The notes: generated by a model from the letters alone, not told the origin. Shown: positions 22,990-35,339, numbered from the stretch's first letter. The stretch: DNA of 64,000 bases from Lumbricus terrestris (GCA_949752735.1 OX457042.1:27100900-27164899); one strand, 5' to 3'. Numbers and translations are program-made.

Positions 22990-25900
22990 CTGCAAGTCAA
23001 ACAGAAAACATCCAAAAGATAACATCACTTAGATCTGATGCAGACAACAATGCCCATCCAGAACTGGGAACAATTTAAATAATATTAAATACTAACAATA
23101 TCTTTAAAAATTTATACAATTTCTACATTTATTAAACACGACCATCTCGCCTTGCAGGTACGGAGTAATTGTGCACAAGGACTTGCTCAATTTTGCTCAA
23201 TTACCTAACACTTTAACAATGAGCATGTACCAACAGCAACTGGGAAGTCAATGCAACTCGTTCTTAAAGTGTTAGACAAAAACTATGTTGGGATTGACTG
23301 AAAACTGCATTCTGCATAAACACAAGTTTGCATTTAAAATAATCAGCCAATTGATGTGAATCTAAATATTGCTAATTACAAGTAAACTTCATAAGACACA
23401 GTATACATCCATATGTGTGAAGGTACCATGGCAATACTACAAAGTGTCGATGATATTTAAATCCGTTTCATCACATACAAAATACTTTTATCCGATGCAT
23501 TTAAAAGACTTAAAATAGAATTAAAGGAATAACATGTAATCACCTCCAATGGCTCCCCAGCAGAACCATCAGTGAGATCCGTGTTTGACTGGCATGTCTG
23601 GGCATTTGAAGCATACATGGCGGCATCAGGCGAGACCATTGTCTGAACTGGATAGATGTATGGGTTAGCTGTAATCAGCGAAGTACCTGAATTCTAGGCA
23701 CCAAAACAAACATTTCTGTAAGACATAAGTACGACTGACATTTTCTATGCAGACGTTTGCAGATAAAAATTAGTTTTGAAACTGCACGAAATTACAAAGA
23801 ACAACTAGCTAATAGTTATTGATGATTAAATTAGTAAATGAATCTGCTTTGGTACCAAGTAAAGAAAAATAGAGCAACATGGAACCATATAGAGGAAATA
23901 TAGCTAGGTACCAGTAAAACATTTTCCAACTGCAACCAGCAACATCAGCTTTCATAGCATAGCAGCTTTCATATCTCAAATGACTTTTATTGACTGGCAT
24001 TGCCAAGGATCTATTGGCTAGCAGCACCAGTGCAATAATAAGATGCCGTTTTGAAAACGGTCTCATTTATCTGCAATGAAAACATCCAGACAACATTGGA
24101 ACAAGTCCAAATTACCTGTGGTGCCCATCTCCACTGTCCAGCAGCTGTAGTCCACTGTGCTGGAGCTGTGGCACTTGGCTAACAAGCACAGAATATAAAT
24201 CAAATTAGATGCCTGAAACGGAAATGACTGCATTCACAGAAACACATCCATCCTAATCAGGTAATAAAACCTACTAATTATATTAATTCCAATGATAGCT
24301 GAAAATATTTATCTATTTAAAGCATCTTGCTCATAATTTAATATGCATTATATCAGTCTCACAAATTGAGGACAGTGCAAGGATGTTCTCCCAGTCACAG
24401 GGCTGTTTTAAAGGACTTTTTAGAACTGCACGACTCCTTTCCTTTCACATCATCCATGGTAAATTACTTCCAATCGGAAGACAATGACCTTTTTTGATAG
24501 TTTTAACTGCACAGAAGTGCTTCTACAACTGCACATTTTGTGTACAACTGCACGTCAAAAAAGCCCTGCCCAGTCTTGATCCCAAAGCTGGAAGACGTTT
24601 GGCCTGGAAAAAGCAATTAAAACCCAAATAAACCCTGGCCTCACAAAATAACTGGCAAATTTCCAAGCATTAGACAACATTGAATAATAATTTTGCTCAA
24701 CTACAGGGCTTATGCACCCAATTTTTATACTTGACTCTGCAGCGTCTACCCTAGAACACATTAATTTACGACTGTAGTACACACACGCAGTTCACTCACC
24801 GGAGACTGAAAATAGTTGGGCCTTGACATGTAGGATTGAGGAGTCACCATCATGGGATAGACAGCCGGCTAAAAAAAATGCAAATATTTTAAGTCTTTCA
24901 CTTTCATCCTCTTTCAACTATGCAAAAATGCAACTCAATAGCCAGTTACACACCCATGTCATCTTGTAACGAATCAAGGCAACCAACTGCTATATTTGCC
25001 ACTGGTGCACCATCAGTAGATGCCTTTTGTGCATTCAACACTAGCACCATACAGGTTGATACGTAATAATAATAGCACTAGAGCTAGTAAAATAGTTCAG
25101 CCATAATCGGAACAAGATACTTTTAAAGATCCGTCACTTCTCTTCATGAAATTTGCACTCTACTAAATGAGCATACATCGGATGAAAAATCTTCACAACC
25201 CTAACAGCTATGCACAGCCTATTAAACTGTGACCAATGCTGACCATTACAAAAAGCCTATTAAACTGTGACCAATGCTGACCATTACAAAAAGCTAACAG
25301 AACTCACAAAGCAAACATGAACACAACTTTCTTTCAGTTCGAAAGCTTTCACATCTAAAGCTAAAAAACCAAAGAACTGAGGCTGGATATTGACTAGATC
25401 AGTGGTGGCCAACCTTTTGCACGTAGTGTGCCACAAAAAATCAAGCGTAACGTCCGCGTGCCACCACATAACATACCAAAGAGGCATTGTGACATGTTCC
25501 AATATGAAATATGCACTTACATAAAGTAACTATGCAGATTCGGTGTAAGCACAGTGTTAGTTCATGGCCAGCTACAAAAACATGATTCTTTCTTACTCCA
25601 AGCACCCTACTGAGCCTCATGGTCATGTTGCGTCCAAGGGCAATCATGTTACTCATTATTATTGCTTCGATTTTGGGCACACCTGAACTTTAAAAAAACT
25701 TGACTCGCCATCAGAAAACGTTTTTATTTCATGCTGATATCAGACTTAGCTTACAAGTATAAATTTGACCATCAATATCAATTTATCTCTTTTTCTGATT
25801 TTTTTACTGTTTTGCCAAAAAGGTGTTTTCTCTGGCTGGTAAAATTATTCCTGATAGCTGACCCAGGTCGGTATTTTTAATTGGAGTTCCCATGTAACTT

Positions 25901-28900
25901 GCTGAAGTGACGTTCAACACTAATTATTTATAAACCACAACTGTTACAGTACACAGCAGACAGACAGAATTTGGATGACTTTGCCAGAGTAAAAGTATTG
26001 TTACTGTTCTTCTAAAAATGCTGCTCTTCCAAATTTCAACCAAACTCCAGCAAAACAATGCTATCTTCATACTTTCTCGAGGGACTAACTGTCTTGCTGC
26101 AAGCAGCTTGCAATGCTAAAGACATACCGGTAGCCAATGACAGAAACTTATTTGAGAAGATCAGGCAGCCTCTTCCTTTGTCTGATCCTGCAACCATACA
26201 GGGGGTGAAACTCAACTTCTTATCTCTTAATGGCAGAAATATGCTGTGGAGAAAGTGGACTTTGACCGTCAGCCTCCGTCCGCTTGGAGCTACTGTGCTG
26301 CGTCCGTCCACAGCTGTCAGGCTAATTGACCTACATGTAACCTCTGGTCACTGCAGCTACAGAGATACAGAGGCACCTAAGATTCGTCTAAGAGATAACA
26401 TTTTAAACTAGGAGAGCTGGCATAAATATTTCTCAAAAATTCCATGGTCCTCCGTGCCACTCATCATAGACCGGCGTGCCACAAGTGGCACGCGTGCCAC
26501 AGGTTGGCCACCACTGGACTAGATCAAAAAGCGCTGTCCAACATGCAGCTGTGGAGTGATTTCAAGTGGCCCATCCGATATAGTAAAAAATTTGCCATTT
26601 GTGTAAAATTAAGACAGTCACTGGTCTATTTGGACATTTATTTTTATGGGCATTGTAATGGCTGGGCCGGAGCTTGCACAGTTACCAGGAAGGCCAATCC
26701 AACAAACAACTATCCTGGAGGTTCCCTAACAGACACGGAGCTTCAAGTTTTTAACAACTTTTATTCCTGTACTCGTCTAAACTGACCTCAAATACAATCC
26801 CAAACTGCTCACTTCTAGTCAGTTCCTGAGACATGTACAGATTTTCAGCATGTCTACAGGCGACTGCTACAGTTCCTTTAAAGAGAAAAATGTAGTCCGG
26901 TTCCAGTCCCGAGGGCTAGAAGGAAGCAATCGAAGAGTTCCCATGGCCAACGAATGGCAATGCCTTCTTGACCGACAAAGTCCTCTGGACTAGACTCTGA
27001 CTTCAACAATATCACTCTACAATAGCGGAGTTTGGAAATCCAGCTCAGCCATAAAGTGGACAACTTGAGGCAGGGTGGTACAAAGTGGCCGAGCCAAAAT
27101 GTGATTGGGCCAGCCAAATCATGGCTCGGCAACAAACTAAAGACTGGGCTAGCCAAACTGCCTGTGTGACAACTGAAGACTGAAGAGCTGAACCAGCAAA
27201 ACTTTGGCTAGACAAAGCAAAGAGCTGAGCAAGCCAAACAGTGGTTGGGTGACGAACAAAAAAACAAACGGAGTGCAGATGTACACGACAGAGATAACCA
27301 TCACTTAAAAATACTCTGCGGCATTGAACTATGTATTATAAAGCACACAATATATGGCATGCAGTATGTACACATGCAACTATACATTGGAATCATTCAA
27401 TAATAATGCTCAATATGGTAAATAATTTTCAATAAATTTTTGGTTGCTTTCGAGTTTACTGTTGCCGCCCTCAACTTTAAGAATTGTTTCTGTGGCCCAT
27501 GGTGTCAAAAAGGCTGGACAGCACTGGATTAACAGATAAAATAGTCCACTAATTTAAGCAGATATTAATCTCAGACTTCATCAGGTCAAATAATGGGCTT
27601 ACCTGAGGCTGTGCATGTGCAGGCATCAAGTATCCTTCAGGGTGACAGTAAACAGTCATGCCATTTGGAACAGAGTAGGTAATGCCATTATGATAGATCA
27701 GCGTACTTCCACCAACGTGCGACAGATTCTGATCAGCTAAAATGCAAAAAAGGCTACAATTCTCTTTTGCAATCAGTTACTTAAAGCAAACAAAAACAGG
27801 TCCATTGGCAAATAAGCCATTAAAATAAAGATGATTTCACATAACTTCGTCAATCATTTTATAGATTAGCTATTGCTCAAACAAATAAATTTATGTGAGA
27901 TTGAAATGCTGTCTTCAACTCAAAAAATGTAAGAAAAATCAGAAACCATTACAGATAATTCTCTTTTCATTCATCAACATGATTAAGCTTGCAATACAAT
28001 ATGACAATGAGATAATAGATGCATTACTAATGTCTACTAAATAATATATTTATTCATATACATGCAGTGTACATGTATAATGTATATCTACAAATAACGG
28101 CTCAATCTCTAATTTTCATACCAAGTAAACATAAATGCAGGACCCTTGCAAAATAATGGGTCAACAAAAAGATTATTCCTTCATCCACTGAGGCGCCGTG
28201 CTGCCTTCTGGAGCACTGCTACTTTCACAGCGTTCAGTTAGCCACTTAGCCTTGCTCCGAGCTCGTCTCCAGGTCATGTGTAACCAAAGTTCACAAGGCG
28301 CAGGCCAGCTTCCACTGCTCTTGTCTGCATGTGGAAAGGGCATCCATCTAGTCTTTTCCAATCACTCAGGAGAGCCGGAAATCATTGTTAGCAACAATTG
28401 GTTAACGAAATTCCAAAATAAGGAGTGAAATTCAGGGTGACAGCACATATGGGGTAGTGATGGGTTCGGTGCCAGGTTCGAATCCACCTCAAGCCGCCGC
28501 GTACGGACCTTGATGAAGCATATCACTGGTAAATGCTTGTGTGTTTCGGCGTGAGACTCTGACGCACTGTAGTCGGAAGCGCCTCCAAGTAGATAGCTCT
28601 AAGGAGCACTATAGCAAATGCGAGAAATTAAAATGAAATATAGTACAGGCAATACTGAAGTTCTGTTCAGTAAAATAATACATACCATAAAGCTTTGGAA
28701 ATGCTTGCTGAAATAAAAAAAATCAATATTCTTAGGTTATATATAATATATTTCATCTACATAATTAGTTGTGCAACATTAAAAATTTAATTGAAATCTT
28801 ACAAATGGCCAATAGCAGCTTTCAAACTGAAACGCAATGCAAACATATTATAATGACACTAACAAGTAAAAACACAATGCCAGAGAAATAAAAACAAAAG

Positions 28901-31900
28901 TTCCCAAAGCTGCACCTCCCTCTCTCTGGTAACCGGACTCGGATCTCGATCTCTGGAACTTCTGTGATATGACGCAGCACCCAAAAATATGGTGGTGCCC
29001 AGTGGCTAAGTCTTAGAGTAGTGCTTTTGAAAATTTTGAGTTTACAATTCCAACATAGTTTGTTAGACCACAGCAGCTTGGAAATGCATAACCGTTCACG
29101 TTTTCGAGTAATTGACATTTACACTAAAATAATATTTGGTGTAATTCAAGGCACTTTAATACTGCCATCTCTCATTGTTCCCATATTAAAAAATTACAAT
29201 TTAATTGCTATATATAGCTCATCCTGCAACAAGAACATGATGATAAAAGCCAATGAAGACGCCCTCTGGCAGATAACTTATTATCATCATCGTCGTTATC
29301 ATCATCATTGTAATCCTGTTACAAGACAGTAATGTCAACTCTTCAATGCAGTACCAAATCAACTAGGCATTCATTTTTTGTAGTCTTTAGTTTCCTATTA
29401 TGATCTCAATCAAACCCAAGTTCATGTGGCTGTTCATTCAACTTTCATCAATAAATAACAGATTTTCTCTATTCAAAACAAGAGTCGAACTCGTAGAAAA
29501 GTCGAAGATTTCTATACTATTCTCGATCAAACCTGCTTTCGTATGGCTGGTCCAACATTCAACTTCCGATCTCTAAAGAAGAGATTTTCCCCCTGCAAAA
29601 CAAGGGAAAAGTATATAGAGAAAGTTGTACACCCTGATACCTTGTTTCTTGTCACCACAGAAGCTTTTAGATTATGCTCCACTGCGTTTAATAAAGGCAT
29701 CAAAATATAACTGAGATTGAAAACAGTTCCTTCAAAAAATAAGGCAGGCAGTTGTTAAACACTTGAGGCAAAAATAAAATTGAGACAAGTTGCAAAAAGC
29801 TTAATTTTACTGTAAAATGGATTAAATTTGAAAAACAAACCTCCTTTTTGATGATTCTCTCAGCATCTTCCTGTGTTTCAAATGTTACAAATCCATAACT
29901 GCAAAACCAAAATATTCAGACCTTTACTTGACTTGGCTTACAGCTGGAAATTGTTATACGCTACTTCACTTCAAACAAGGCTATATATTATTAACCAATA
30001 AAGCAGAACAACCTGGAGCACAAGTAGCATCTGTATACATTTCATATTCGGATTTCTGACTACATCATTCATTCAGCAAAACCAAGATTGATTTTGCTAA
30101 TAAAAAGTCTTTGCACAGGATCTTCTTACAATTTCTGCTCTGCAGCTTTTCCAGCAGTTGACTCAAAACACCATAAATCATGGCTAGTACAGGAGCAAGC
30201 AAACACTGAATTGTACTGATAATATTTGTTCATTCATCATTCATTTATATCGCATCCCTGCAAGGTTACTACTCAGGAGCACTGCCAACCCAGCCTAGGC
30301 TAAAGACGACGGTTTCAAGATTTCGATAGAACATGTAAGAGGGGACCATTGACAGCAGGTGCAGGTATGGATGTAGCCCATTCCAGACCACAGGACAAGT
30401 ATCAGAGAAATCGCATTGCTGCCTAGTCGAGTAAACGCATAGGGGACAAGAAGTTCGCCCTTTGCAGAGGAGCGAAGGAAATGGTGAATCTGGATATCCT
30501 GTGTGGAGTGGCAAAACTCCGAGATAGACAAGGACCAAACCAGGAGGCAACGCCACACCAGTTTTAAAATCCTTTATACAATTCATTGTCAGAGAGGTAA
30601 CTAATGCCAAGCATTAAGTATGTACTCAGAAACGTGGTGTACCTAGAAATACGTCTAACGAGGCGAGCTGCGGACCTCAAAACTCATTCCAAGCATTCCA
30701 ACCGTCCCGCTGGTAGACCACTATAACGCGAACTGCAGTAGCCAGTACAGTTTGGGAGATCACAAGGAATGGACAAGGGTGGCAATGGCATTAGGAGTGA
30801 TAGAGCTAGGGACGACTCATAACCTTTAATAATGCTACTGTTTATTAATGTTTAATGTTACAGCTAATAATATTACAGCATCACTCTACACTACCATAAA
30901 AGTTCATAAGTTTGCCCCACACCATAAATACTTCTTGCTGGCGATCCAAGGTCACCGGACAATGAAACCAATACTGGCAGAATGTCCTTACTCAAAGAGT
31001 TCACTCAGGTTTGGACCAAAGTGCTGTATTGAGAGACCATTACCTTAACAGTTGCTAGTGTCAGTTGCTGACACTAACAATTGATTGTAATGTGCATCAA
31101 ATAGAATTAATTCAGAATTAATTCTATTTGTCTGTTTATTAAGAAAAACACTTCTCTTATTGTTGGTCCAAGTGTAATTTTCCAAGTTATACATTTATAA
31201 GTTGCACTCACCTTTTACTGATGCCACCACGATCAAATATAATTTTACAATCTTTCACAGCACCATATGCAGAAAAAAACTGCTTGAGTTCGTTTTCCGA
31301 AGTCTAGAAATGTTCAAACAAAATATTTCTGCAAAATACAGTTCCATTTACAACCAAGACTTCCATATCAGTTATACATATAGTGGTGCATACAAACTTA
31401 TAAAATTGGCATCACACTTTTACTGGAGTCAATTTATTGCTTGAGAACAGAAAGAACTAATTGAGTTATTCGAGCCTTAGGTATTTGAAGTCACCTTCAA
31501 AATTCCATGTAACCAAAGTCCTGAGCATTGCATAGTCTTCTATCTTGTCCAGACCTTTAGTCTTTTATGCCTTGCTGATTTGGGGTAACTAATGTCGCAA
31601 GGTCTCAAAATCAAATGAGAACACGTCTGGATCGCTACCCTATCTTTGCCACTTGTACCACTTAACATTATCCATAAATAGTTAATGTTAAAACATATTA
31701 TACACTAACACAGTACTCTTAGCAAGCAATAGCATACCTTTTACTCAAAACAAACGATTGTAGTGTACAATCAATTATAAAGATCCAATCTAACAGTAGT
31801 TGTTATGAGCGGACTATAAGCTTCTTTTTTACATGACAATTCTTCATCTTCTAGTTGCAAACACATAAATCTCAGGTTTATAGTATATTAGATCAGGCAA

Positions 31901-33504
31901 TTACAACTTTCTGGATAATTAATGAAATTGTCTAAAGCCTCCAAACTCAGGTCTGATGAAGTCTAAAATAGTCCAGTGTACTATCTGGGTCAAATATTTT
32001 CAGCATGTAATCTCCAGATATAAATCAATTCTGAAACTGGCAAGTATACTTATAACTTCGAATCTTTCAGCCATGTTCCGCAGATACTTACATCACCTGA
32101 GATGCCACCAACAAATACACGGTTAGGAATGAGCGTCCCATACTTTGGAATTTGACCGGACAGCGACGTTGACTTTGGCGTCATGCACAATGAACTTTCT
32201 CTGGATGATGACTGAAACAGTTGTAACAAAAAGAACAATATTTTACAATATTCAGCAAACTTAAAAACTCTACTACTCAATATAACTATATAATCCCCTA
32301 AATACTCTACAATACTATTAAAACATGCTTGTATTATATCAGAAGTCTTACAACCAGTGTCTAAAGTGTGGAAAAAATAAGTCTGGACGGTCATGGACGA
32401 CTTTCACGCACTTGTATCAAAATCTGAACGCCGTCCAGCCACTTATTTGCTAGCACAGACTGGAAAGGTAAGGGGCGTCTAGGTACTTCTATTGAAAAGG
32501 TAAGGGGCGTCCAGGCACACTTTAAGCCCTGCTTACAACACATTACATATGAAAGCCAAAAAAGGTCAATTAATTAAAAGTTTGAGGTTATGTTAATGAA
32601 TACCTGAAATACATATATAACTCAGATAAAACTCTTCTAGTCATTATATTGCATGTTATCCTACACACAACAGAACCTCAAACAATAAACAGAACCTCAA
32701 ACAATAAATTCCAATTTGAACTAGGGCCTACATATCTTTTATAAATCTGTATTTCAGCAGATTTCATGAACTAAAAACGAGCGTGCAAAAACTGAAACTT
32801 AACAGCAGTAGAATTTACACAACAACGCAGCTACTATAGGACGGTTAGGACCACACACAAGAAACCAAGAAGCCGACAGGAACTATAGTCACCAGTCCCA
32901 TTTTGTGCAGTATCACTTACAAAAAAACTCTGCACCAAGCCCACATAACAACTTTACCTACACATGATATGAAAATAAACAAACTATTCCCATAATTCCC
33001 TGAAAGTACTTTCTGTTAAATTGCGAGGCTAAAAACTATTCATATACACACCGTTCGAGTCGACATGGTATGCTAAATTTAAGAGCCCCAACGCGTTTCA
33101 AAAACTCGTTCCCTGGGAGGTGAAAAGGAAGGTGAACTCAGCAATAATACTCAACGTCCAAGTTGGCCTAAATTCTGACAGTTTATTAAACTGCGAGCAT
33201 AGTGCAAATTAATCATGCGGTTCGGATAATATGCAACCATAAAGCGGGGAAACATGACACCCAGGCACACGGCGAAGAAACACGGCAGCAGCCGCCGCGG
33301 AGAAAACAACCTTAGAAATAACTCGGTGGGCCGCCGCCGCCGCCTCCGACGCCCGGCCAAGCCCCGTCCAATGGCAGACGACTACTCAAACTACCTCCCA
33401 ACAAATTCACCGTATCTCGCGTCTCTCCAACTCAACTTCCAACAGCGAATCTTCGGCCGCACGAGAGCGTCCGAGTTTGTGCAAATTCGACGCGAACTTA
33501 CCAT
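22948..33504 (-). CDS. BOLL: boule/DAZL-family germline RNA-binding protein, complete, eleven exons
   Basis: Exons: 33504-33502, 32211-32092, 31303-31212, 29898-29841, 29592-29533, 28707-28686, 27736-27603, 24868-24800, 24178-24116, 23693-23544, 22989-22948. All phases agree and give about 270 codons. Boule/DAZ proteins bind 3' UTRs of germ-cell mRNAs in the cytoplasm and promote translation needed for meiosis. One RRM spans about residues 31-108: RNP2 is VFVGGI (33-38) and RNP1 is KSYGFVTF (71-78), followed by ETQEDAERIIKKE and RKLNVGPAIRKQ, near identical to animal Boule. Before it lies IPKYGTLIPNR (Boule: PRYGTVIPNR). After it comes a Tyr/Pro/Gln-rich tail with QAFPKLYG, YHNGITYSVPNGM and GQWRWAPQ, the last matching Boule GQWQWSVPQ. 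Invertebrate animals normally have boule rather than DAZL, which appeared in vertebrates. Family identity is near certain; the first and last exons are less so. Confidence 0.93.
23544..23693 (-). CDS. BOLL: boule exon 10
   Basis: Acceptor tttgttttggtgcctag; NSGTSLITANPYIYPVQTMV, then SPDAAMYASNAQTC and DGSAGEPLE; donor GAG|gtgatt. 150 bp, phase 0-0. If this donor is not used the frame continues 29 codons (VITCYSF...VMKRI) to a stop at 23457, giving an alternative C-terminus. Confidence 0.85.
24116..24178 (-). CDS. BOLL: boule exon 9: GQWRWAPQ block
   Basis: Acceptor gcttgttag; PSATAPAQWTTAAGQWRWAP plus Q; donor CAG|gtaatttgg. 63 bp, phase 0-0. GQWRWAPQ matches the conserved GQWQW box of Boule. 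Confidence 0.92.
24398..24568 (+). mobile_element. hAT-type MITE, family B, in a boule intron
   Basis: Flanked by CCCAGTCA and CCCAGTCT (7 of 8 identical). Ends CAGGGCTGTTTTAAAGG and AAAAAAGCCCTG; the interior is shared with the 11.7- and 60.1-kb copies. Confidence 0.88.
24800..24868 (-). CDS. BOLL: boule exon 8
   Basis: Acceptor gcattttttttag; PAVYPMMVTPQSYMSRPNYF plus QSP; donor CCG|gtgagtgaa. 69 bp, phase 0-0. Confidence 0.88.
25216..25291. repeat. Two-copy tandem repeat, period 38 bp
   Basis: agcctattaaactgtgacca atgctgaccattacaaaa is repeated exactly in a boule intron. Confidence 0.9.
25400..26516. mobile_element. Non-autonomous hAT element, 1.1 kb, in a boule intron
   Basis: Perfect target-site duplication GACTAGAT at 25392-25399 and 26517-26524. 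Inverted ends CAGTGGTGGCCAACCTTTTG and GGTTGGCCACCACTG, with subterminal gtgccac motifs at both ends. No hAT transposase frame (no dimerisation domain) is seen; the open frames inside are short and unrelated to known domains. Confidence 0.9.
27603..27736 (-). CDS. BOLL: boule exon 7: Tyr/Asn-rich tail
   Basis: Acceptor ctttgcattttag region (cattttag|CTGATC); DQNLSHVGGSTLIYHNGITY, then SVPNGMTVYCHPEGYLMPAH; donor CAG|gtaagccc. 134 bp, phase 1 to 0. Compare YTYHNGVAYFH in vertebrate BOLL. Confidence 0.9.
28440..28640 (+). mobile_element. tRNA-derived SINE, family 1, in a boule intron
   Basis: A perfect B box GGTTCGAATCC starts at 28475. The body and the gcactatagcaaatgcgaga end match the other copies. 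It lies between the boule 22-nt microexon and the following coding exon. Confidence 0.82.
28686..28707 (-). CDS. BOLL: boule exon 6: 22-nt microexon
   Basis: tttttttatttcag|CAAGCATTTCCAAAGCTTTATG|gtatgta encodes QAFPKLY plus one base. Phase 0 to 1, required to bring the next exon into frame. Too short for ORF-based detection; supported by strong splice sites on both sides and phase. Confidence 0.85.
29533..29592 (-). CDS. BOLL: boule exon 5: RRM C-terminal strand
   Basis: Acceptor cttgttttgcag; GENLFFRDRKLNVGPAIRKQ; donor CAG|gtttgatcg. 60 bp, phase 0-0. LNVGPAIRKQ corresponds to the LNIGPAIRKQ signature of Boule/DAZ. Confidence 0.96.
29841..29898 (-). CDS. BOLL: boule exon 4: RNP1
   Basis: Acceptor ggttttgcag; completes S72, then YGFVTFETQEDAERIIKKE; donor GAG|gtttgt. 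58 bp, phase 2 to 0. YGFVTFETQEDA matches animal Boule exactly. Confidence 0.96.
30240..30800 (-). mobile_element. LINE/SINE 3'-end repeat in a boule intron
   Basis: The minus frame carries CPVVWNGLHPYLHLL and ends SLGWVGSAPE before a 3' UTR (gagtagtaaccttgcaggga tgcgatataa) and an aatgaatgatgaatgaac tail. Upstream similarity is diffuse; the higher edge is approximate. Confidence 0.55.
31212..31303 (-). CDS. BOLL: boule exon 3: RRM middle
   Basis: Acceptor catttctag, then TSENELKQFFSAYGAVKDCK and IIFDRGGISK, donor AG|gtgagtgc. 92 bp, phase 0 to 2. Aligns with Boule NEVDLRKFFSQYG-type sequence. Confidence 0.95.
32092..32211 (-). CDS. BOLL: boule exon 2: N-terminus and RNP2
   Basis: acagttgtttcag precedes the acceptor side (actgtttcag|TCATCA); 40 codons from SSSRESSLCM through IPKYGTLIPNRVFVGGISGD; donor GAT|gtaagtatc. 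Phase 0-0. Contains RNP2 VFVGGI. Confidence 0.93.
32355..32531 (-). mobile_element. hAT-type MITE, family A, in boule intron 1
   Basis: Perfect target-site duplication CTTACAAC on both sides. Ends CAGTGTCTAAAGTG and CACTTTAAGCCCTG; interior as in the other family A copies but reversed, and with the aaggggcgtc segment duplicated. Confidence 0.9.
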
Positions 33505-33670
33505 GTTTTCGTTGAGAAATGGAAGTTTTGTCAGACGCGACGAAGTCAACGGACGAACGAGAAACGTAAACGAAACGCACGCCGTAGAAAGACAAGGCGC
33601 TGACCGTTGACGTAATAGGACTACTGGCGGCACAACCACTTGGGATCGGTCCACGAGGGGCCGAAGCATG
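33240..33670 (-). promoter_or_regulatory. GC/CpG-rich island around the boule first exon
   Basis: A locally CpG-rich block (ccgccgcggagaaaac, ggtgggccgccgccgccgcc, gacgaagtcaacggacgaac) in otherwise AT-rich DNA spans the first exon, its 5' UTR and the start of intron 1. The open frames here on both strands are arginine-rich shadows. Inferred promoter region; no TATA box placed. Confidence 0.45.
33502..33504 (-). CDS. BOLL: boule exon 1: initiator ATG as last codon before intron 1
   Basis: AAAAC ATG|gtaagttcg: a strong donor directly follows ATG, and the next exon starts in phase 0, giving M-SSSRESSLCM. The frame is also open upstream to an ATG at 33669-33667, which would add 55 residues (ending LPFLNENM). 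The short start is preferred because Boule N-termini before the RRM are short and the extension resembles nothing known. Confidence 0.65.
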
Positions 33671-34535
33671 CCATTACCTACAGAGTTCTCGCTGCATTTG
33701 TCGAAATCAATTAATGTTTAAATAATTTTAGCATGAAACTTTATTTTAAAAGATTTCCAGCACAACTAATAGCAATTGGATACTTTTGCGCATTGTCGAG
33801 CTAAAACTGTGGTAATTTGTTTCTCAAAGACGTAACGTGTAACCCCTACAGCTGCTTCAAATGGTATCGCCCACAGCCCCATCCTCAACTCGCTGATTTA
33901 TATATTCCTAATACATAGCCTAGTCGACTTTAGGAACTTTTATATTTTAAAGATTAAAATACCAAGTTTATATAAAAAGCCATATTCTGCTATCCCAATT
34001 ATAATTTATAGCTTTAATTAGCTTTCTTTTATTTAAAGTTATTTGACTATAGTAAAGTTGCTATGCATAATTAAGCAGCCCGGGCTCGTCAGGGCCCTAT
34101 AAGTCCCACAAACAAGTTGTTAGCGTTCAGAACAACTTTTCAAAATTGGTCACTTAGTAAGTAAGTACATTGCTCCAATACGCAATAGTCAAATAGGCCT
34201 AATAAATAGTTGTACATAATCGACGGCTTTGCAATGACACCAAACGTTCTATTTCACTAACCTAGTTTATAATTTTTGCTTACTTCATTTGTATAGTTAG
34301 TGGGGTCAACCGTGCACCGTCCGTGCACGGTGCACCTGGCCATAATAGGTTCCTCTGTGTATCCAGTTTTAGACCTATAGGCCTACAATTTCCACTGACC
34401 TCAATGGATTGTTTGCATTACTGTTCTGATATGGTTACCGAATAAATAAATAAATAAATAGATAGATAGGCTAAATCAATCAATAAGTATAGGCCTACAT
34501 ACTTTTTCAAACGGAACAGATAGATCGCTTTCAAT

Positions 34536-34699
34536 CAGTGGCGTAGCCAGAAATTTTTCATGGGGGGGTTTTATGACCGGAAACCCTGTTTTTTGCTATT
34601 TTTTCTTACTTAAAATGGAAAAATAACCTTAAAAAAACCTTTTTTTCGGAGCCAATGGGGGGGTTTGACCCCCCGAAACCCCCCTTGCCTACGCCACTG
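34536..34699. mobile_element. hAT-type MITE, family C (GCGTAGCCAG ends)
   Basis: Perfect target-site duplication CTTTCAAT. Ends CAGTGGCGTAGCCAG and TGCCTACGCCACTG, with long G and C runs (tgggggggtttt ... ccccccgaaaccccc) forming an internal inverted repeat. 164 bp. Confidence 0.9.
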
Positions 34700-35339
34700 C
34701 TTTCAATGTTACATTCAATGTAACCTATGCCTATAGGCCTATTCCAGTCGTTCTTCTTGTTAGCGTTAATTGTAGGCCTACTGTGGAAGAAGAGTCATGC
34801 ACGGTAGCTCCACAGTATAGGCCTAGGCTAAATATTATCATTATTTATAGGCCTACTCAGGTGGCTCACTCGATTCTCTCCCTCAAACTTAATTGTCGAT
34901 AGGGCCTAGGCGGCTAGGCCTATTGCATGTGTGCAGTCGCGCATTCATATTAAACGAATAATAATTCCTTCGCTAATTCGCTTCGCGTCAGCCTAAGCCT
35001 TTAAAACAGTGCAAAAATTGAAAACTGAATCGATCGAGCAGTGCACAGCGTAGGCAAGAACACCCATGACAAAGGCAAGACAATTTTGTAGCCTATCTCT
35101 AAAGGCACATAGGCCTATATAGGCCTACAAGGCTACAAGAAACCTGCACGAGCTGTCATGCAGAACTAGACAGGAATCAGCACTGCTCGAATAGGCCTAT
35201 GGGCCCATGGCAAAAGTCACGATTGACCCGGACATCTGGAAACCGTAATCGATATTTTTTACTCTTCTTTGGAGAGATTGAATGCATTAAGCTCTACGGC
35301 GTCTACGCCCAGGCCCTATGCCTATGGGAACAACCGACA

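Noticed and set aside
18149..27522. Single 9.4-kb hAT element between the CAGTGCTGTCC and GGACAGCACTG ends
   Set aside because: Flanking octamers differ and boule exons lie between; more likely two separate fragments.
33151..33610. Arginine-rich frames on both strands near the boule promoter
   Set aside because: Artefacts of the CpG-rich block; no splice sites or homology.
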